A DNA stretch of 64,000 bases from Palaemon carinicauda (lineage: Eukaryota; Arthropoda; Malacostraca; Decapoda; Palaemonidae), in assembly GCF_036898095.1 (NCBI RefSeq), contig NC_090746.1:55741869-55805868 (forward strand), given 5' to 3'. The notes below the pieces were generated by a model that was not told where the DNA came from, did no database searches, and saw only the letters and a program-made list of their open reading frames with translations. Made by a program: the position numbers and the translations under genes. Below are positions 62,586 to 64,000 of this stretch, one piece after another (position 1 is the stretch's first letter; every line of letters begins with the position of its first letter).

Positions 62586-63615
62586 TTTTCGAAGGAAGCA
62601 GCCAGTGCGATTGCTAGAGCAAGGAGAGCGTCTTCCATTAGAGTCTACTAATCGAAGTGGGAAGTCTTCCGAGACTGGTGCAAGTCAGTTTCTGTATCCT
62701 CGACCAGTACCTCTGTAGCTCAAATAGCTGATTTTCTCTTATACCTGAGAAAAGGACGATCCCTTTCAGCTCCCACTATCAAGGGCTACAGAAGCATGTT
62801 GGCATCGGTCTTCCGGCATAGAGGCTTAGATCTTTCCAAACATAAAGATCTGCAAGACCTCCTTAAGTCTTTTGAGACCACCAAGGAGCGTCGTTTGGCT
62901 ACCCCTGGATGGAATTTAGACGTGGTACTAAGATTCTTCATGTCAGACAGGTTGGAGCCGTTACAATCAGCCTCCCTGAAAGATCTCACTCTTAAGACTT
63001 TTCCTGGTATGCTTAGCCTCGGCTAAAAGAGTCAGTGAGATTCATGCCTTCAGCAAGAACATCGGATTTTCGTCAGAAAAAGCCACTTGTTCGCTACAAC
63101 TTGGTTTTCTAGCCAAAAATGAGCTGCCTTCTCGGCCTTGGCCTAAATCTTTCGATATCCCCAGCTTATCGGAGATCGTAGGCAATGAACTAGAAAGAGT
63201 CTTATGCCCTGTTAGAGCTCTTAAGTTCTATTTAAAGCGTACTAAACCTTTACAAGGCCAATCTGAAGCTTTATGGTGTTCAGTTAAGAAACCATCCTTG
63301 CCTATGTCAAAGAATGCTTGGTCAGACTTTATCAGATTGTTAATACGAGAAGCTCATTCACATCTGAGTGAGGAAGACCGAACTTTGCTTAAGGTGAAGA
63401 CGCACGAAGTTAGAGCTGTAACAACTTCCGTGGCCTTTAAGCAAAATATATCTCTGCAAAGTATAATGGACGCAACCTATTGGAGAAGCAAGTCAGTGTT
63501 CGCGTCATTTTACTTGAAAGATGTCCAGTCTCTTTACAAGAACTGCTACACACTGGGACCATTCGTAGCAGCGAGTGCAGTAGTGGGTGAGGGCTCAACC
63601 ACTACAATTCCCTAA
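62585..63615 (+). pseudogene. DIRS tyrosine recombinase, frameshifted
   Basis: The SAM-like N-terminal part contains LSAPTIKGYRSMLASVFRHR (62780s) and KDLQDLLKSFETTKERR. The catalytic part begins near 63000, where a frameshift separates DLTLKTF from SAKRVSEIHAFSKN, which carries the first catalytic Arg. The last frame (63298-63615) has MSKNAWSDFIRLLIREAHSH, KVKTHEVRAVTTSVAFKQNI with the H-x-x-R motif, and ASFYLKDVQSLYKN with the presumed catalytic Tyr. So the C-terminal catalytic residues survive, although one frameshift near 62585 and one near 63000 break the protein. Its role would be to integrate the circular DNA copy. Confidence 0.8.
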
Positions 63616-64000
63616 TTCCTTATCCTTTTAATCTGTCTCTTGAAATGTGTTTTTTTTATGGGTTGTCCGGAAGGCTAAGAAGCCTTTCGCATCCTGGTTG
63701 ATTTGGCGGGTGGTCAAAGTCATTTCTTGAGAGCGCCTAGATTAGGGGTTTGATGAGGTCCTGTTGTATGGGTTGCAACCCTTGATACTTCAGATCCTAG
63801 GGGTCGATCAGCATCCTAAGAGGATCGCGAGGCTCCGTAAGGAAGACGTACTTAAAAGGCAGAGTAATTGTTCAAGTCGACTTCCTTACCAGGTACCTAT
63901 TTATTTTGTTTTTGTTATTTTGATAACTTCTAAAATGAAATAAAAAACTCTTAGCTCATAAAAGTGTAAACATATATTACTGGTCTCTACCCACCATCCT
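63616..64000 (+). other. 3' non-coding end of the DIRS element, cut by the window
   Basis: Follows the recombinase stop. Contains AATGAAATAAAAAACTC near 63932 (AATAAA-like). The inverted terminal repeat expected to match the 57.87-kb end is not reached. Confidence 0.6.

Larger units (their letters stand above)
57865..64000 (+). mobile_element. DIRS-like tyrosine-recombinase retrotransposon (incomplete, extends past the window)
   Basis: The element starts near the text ATTTAACTTAGCCGGTGATT, which I remember as the inverted-terminal-repeat end of a decapod DIRS-type element; the matching 3' repeat should lie just beyond the right edge. Inside, in order, are a long leader (57.9-59.2 kb), gag-like regions (59.26-61.48 kb), RT thumb, RNase H, a post-RNase H region and a tyrosine recombinase (62.5-63.6 kb), then a 3' non-coding tail. 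DIRS elements use a tyrosine recombinase in place of an integrase and have no LTRs or target-site duplications; they are known to be widespread in decapods. The RT catalytic half is missing, and stops and frameshifts interrupt every part. Confidence 0.85.

Overview
The window is AT-rich eukaryotic nuclear DNA packed with simple repeats: long (CT)n/(GA)n, (AT)n and (GT)n tracts about every 1-2 kb, plus retroelement relics. Several dispersed repeats resemble ones I remember from decapod crustaceans, most strongly caridean/palaemonid shrimps. Examples are the 'GATGTCGGCTACCCCC...GGGGGAAGTGCC' repeat near 33.3 kb, the 'AGCTACAACCCTAGTTGG' repeat near 1.15 kb and the DIRS-type element at the right end. 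The clade assignment is from memory, not from a search.

Left part (6.2-12.6 kb, minus strand): the 5' half of an ETS-family transcription factor gene that I recognise as the arthropod ecdysone-response gene Eip74EF (E74). Four exons with consensus splice sites join in one frame and encode about 272 residues: the conserved MPFIDDDLLWCPDNDG N-terminus, an acidic region and the conserved AANPLL block. A probable non-coding leader exon lies upstream at 12.5 kb and carries a 14-codon upstream ORF. The ETS DNA-binding domain is not visible; it should lie in exons beyond the left edge. The 12.6-30 kb stretch has no gene I can support. It may hold further E74 5' exons or promoters; the GC-richer 24.8-27.6 kb stretch is the best candidate.

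Middle part (13-50 kb): mostly non-coding DNA with microsatellites, minisatellites, an RTE-like LINE tail (20.4-20.9 kb) and several foldback (inverted-repeat) elements. Two of the foldbacks carry microsatellites in their loops, and one has two head-to-head tRNA-like T-arm motifs at its centre. A compact cluster of two TCACGTGA palindromes and one TGACGTCA lies at 39.2 kb.

Right part (50-64 kb): two degenerate LINE copies that look like one family lie in opposite orientation, 5' ends facing each other (about 51.1-53.0 kb minus, 53.6-54.7 kb plus). A convincing first coding exon of an unidentified plus-strand gene follows (55,528-55,704), then a foldback repeat (56.7-57.5 kb). Last comes a long DIRS-like tyrosine-recombinase retrotransposon (about 57.86 kb to the window end). 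It keeps gag, RT thumb, RNase H and tyrosine recombinase, but appears to have lost the catalytic half of its reverse transcriptase and to carry a duplicated gag segment. It is broken by stops and frameshifts, so it is a relic or non-autonomous copy.
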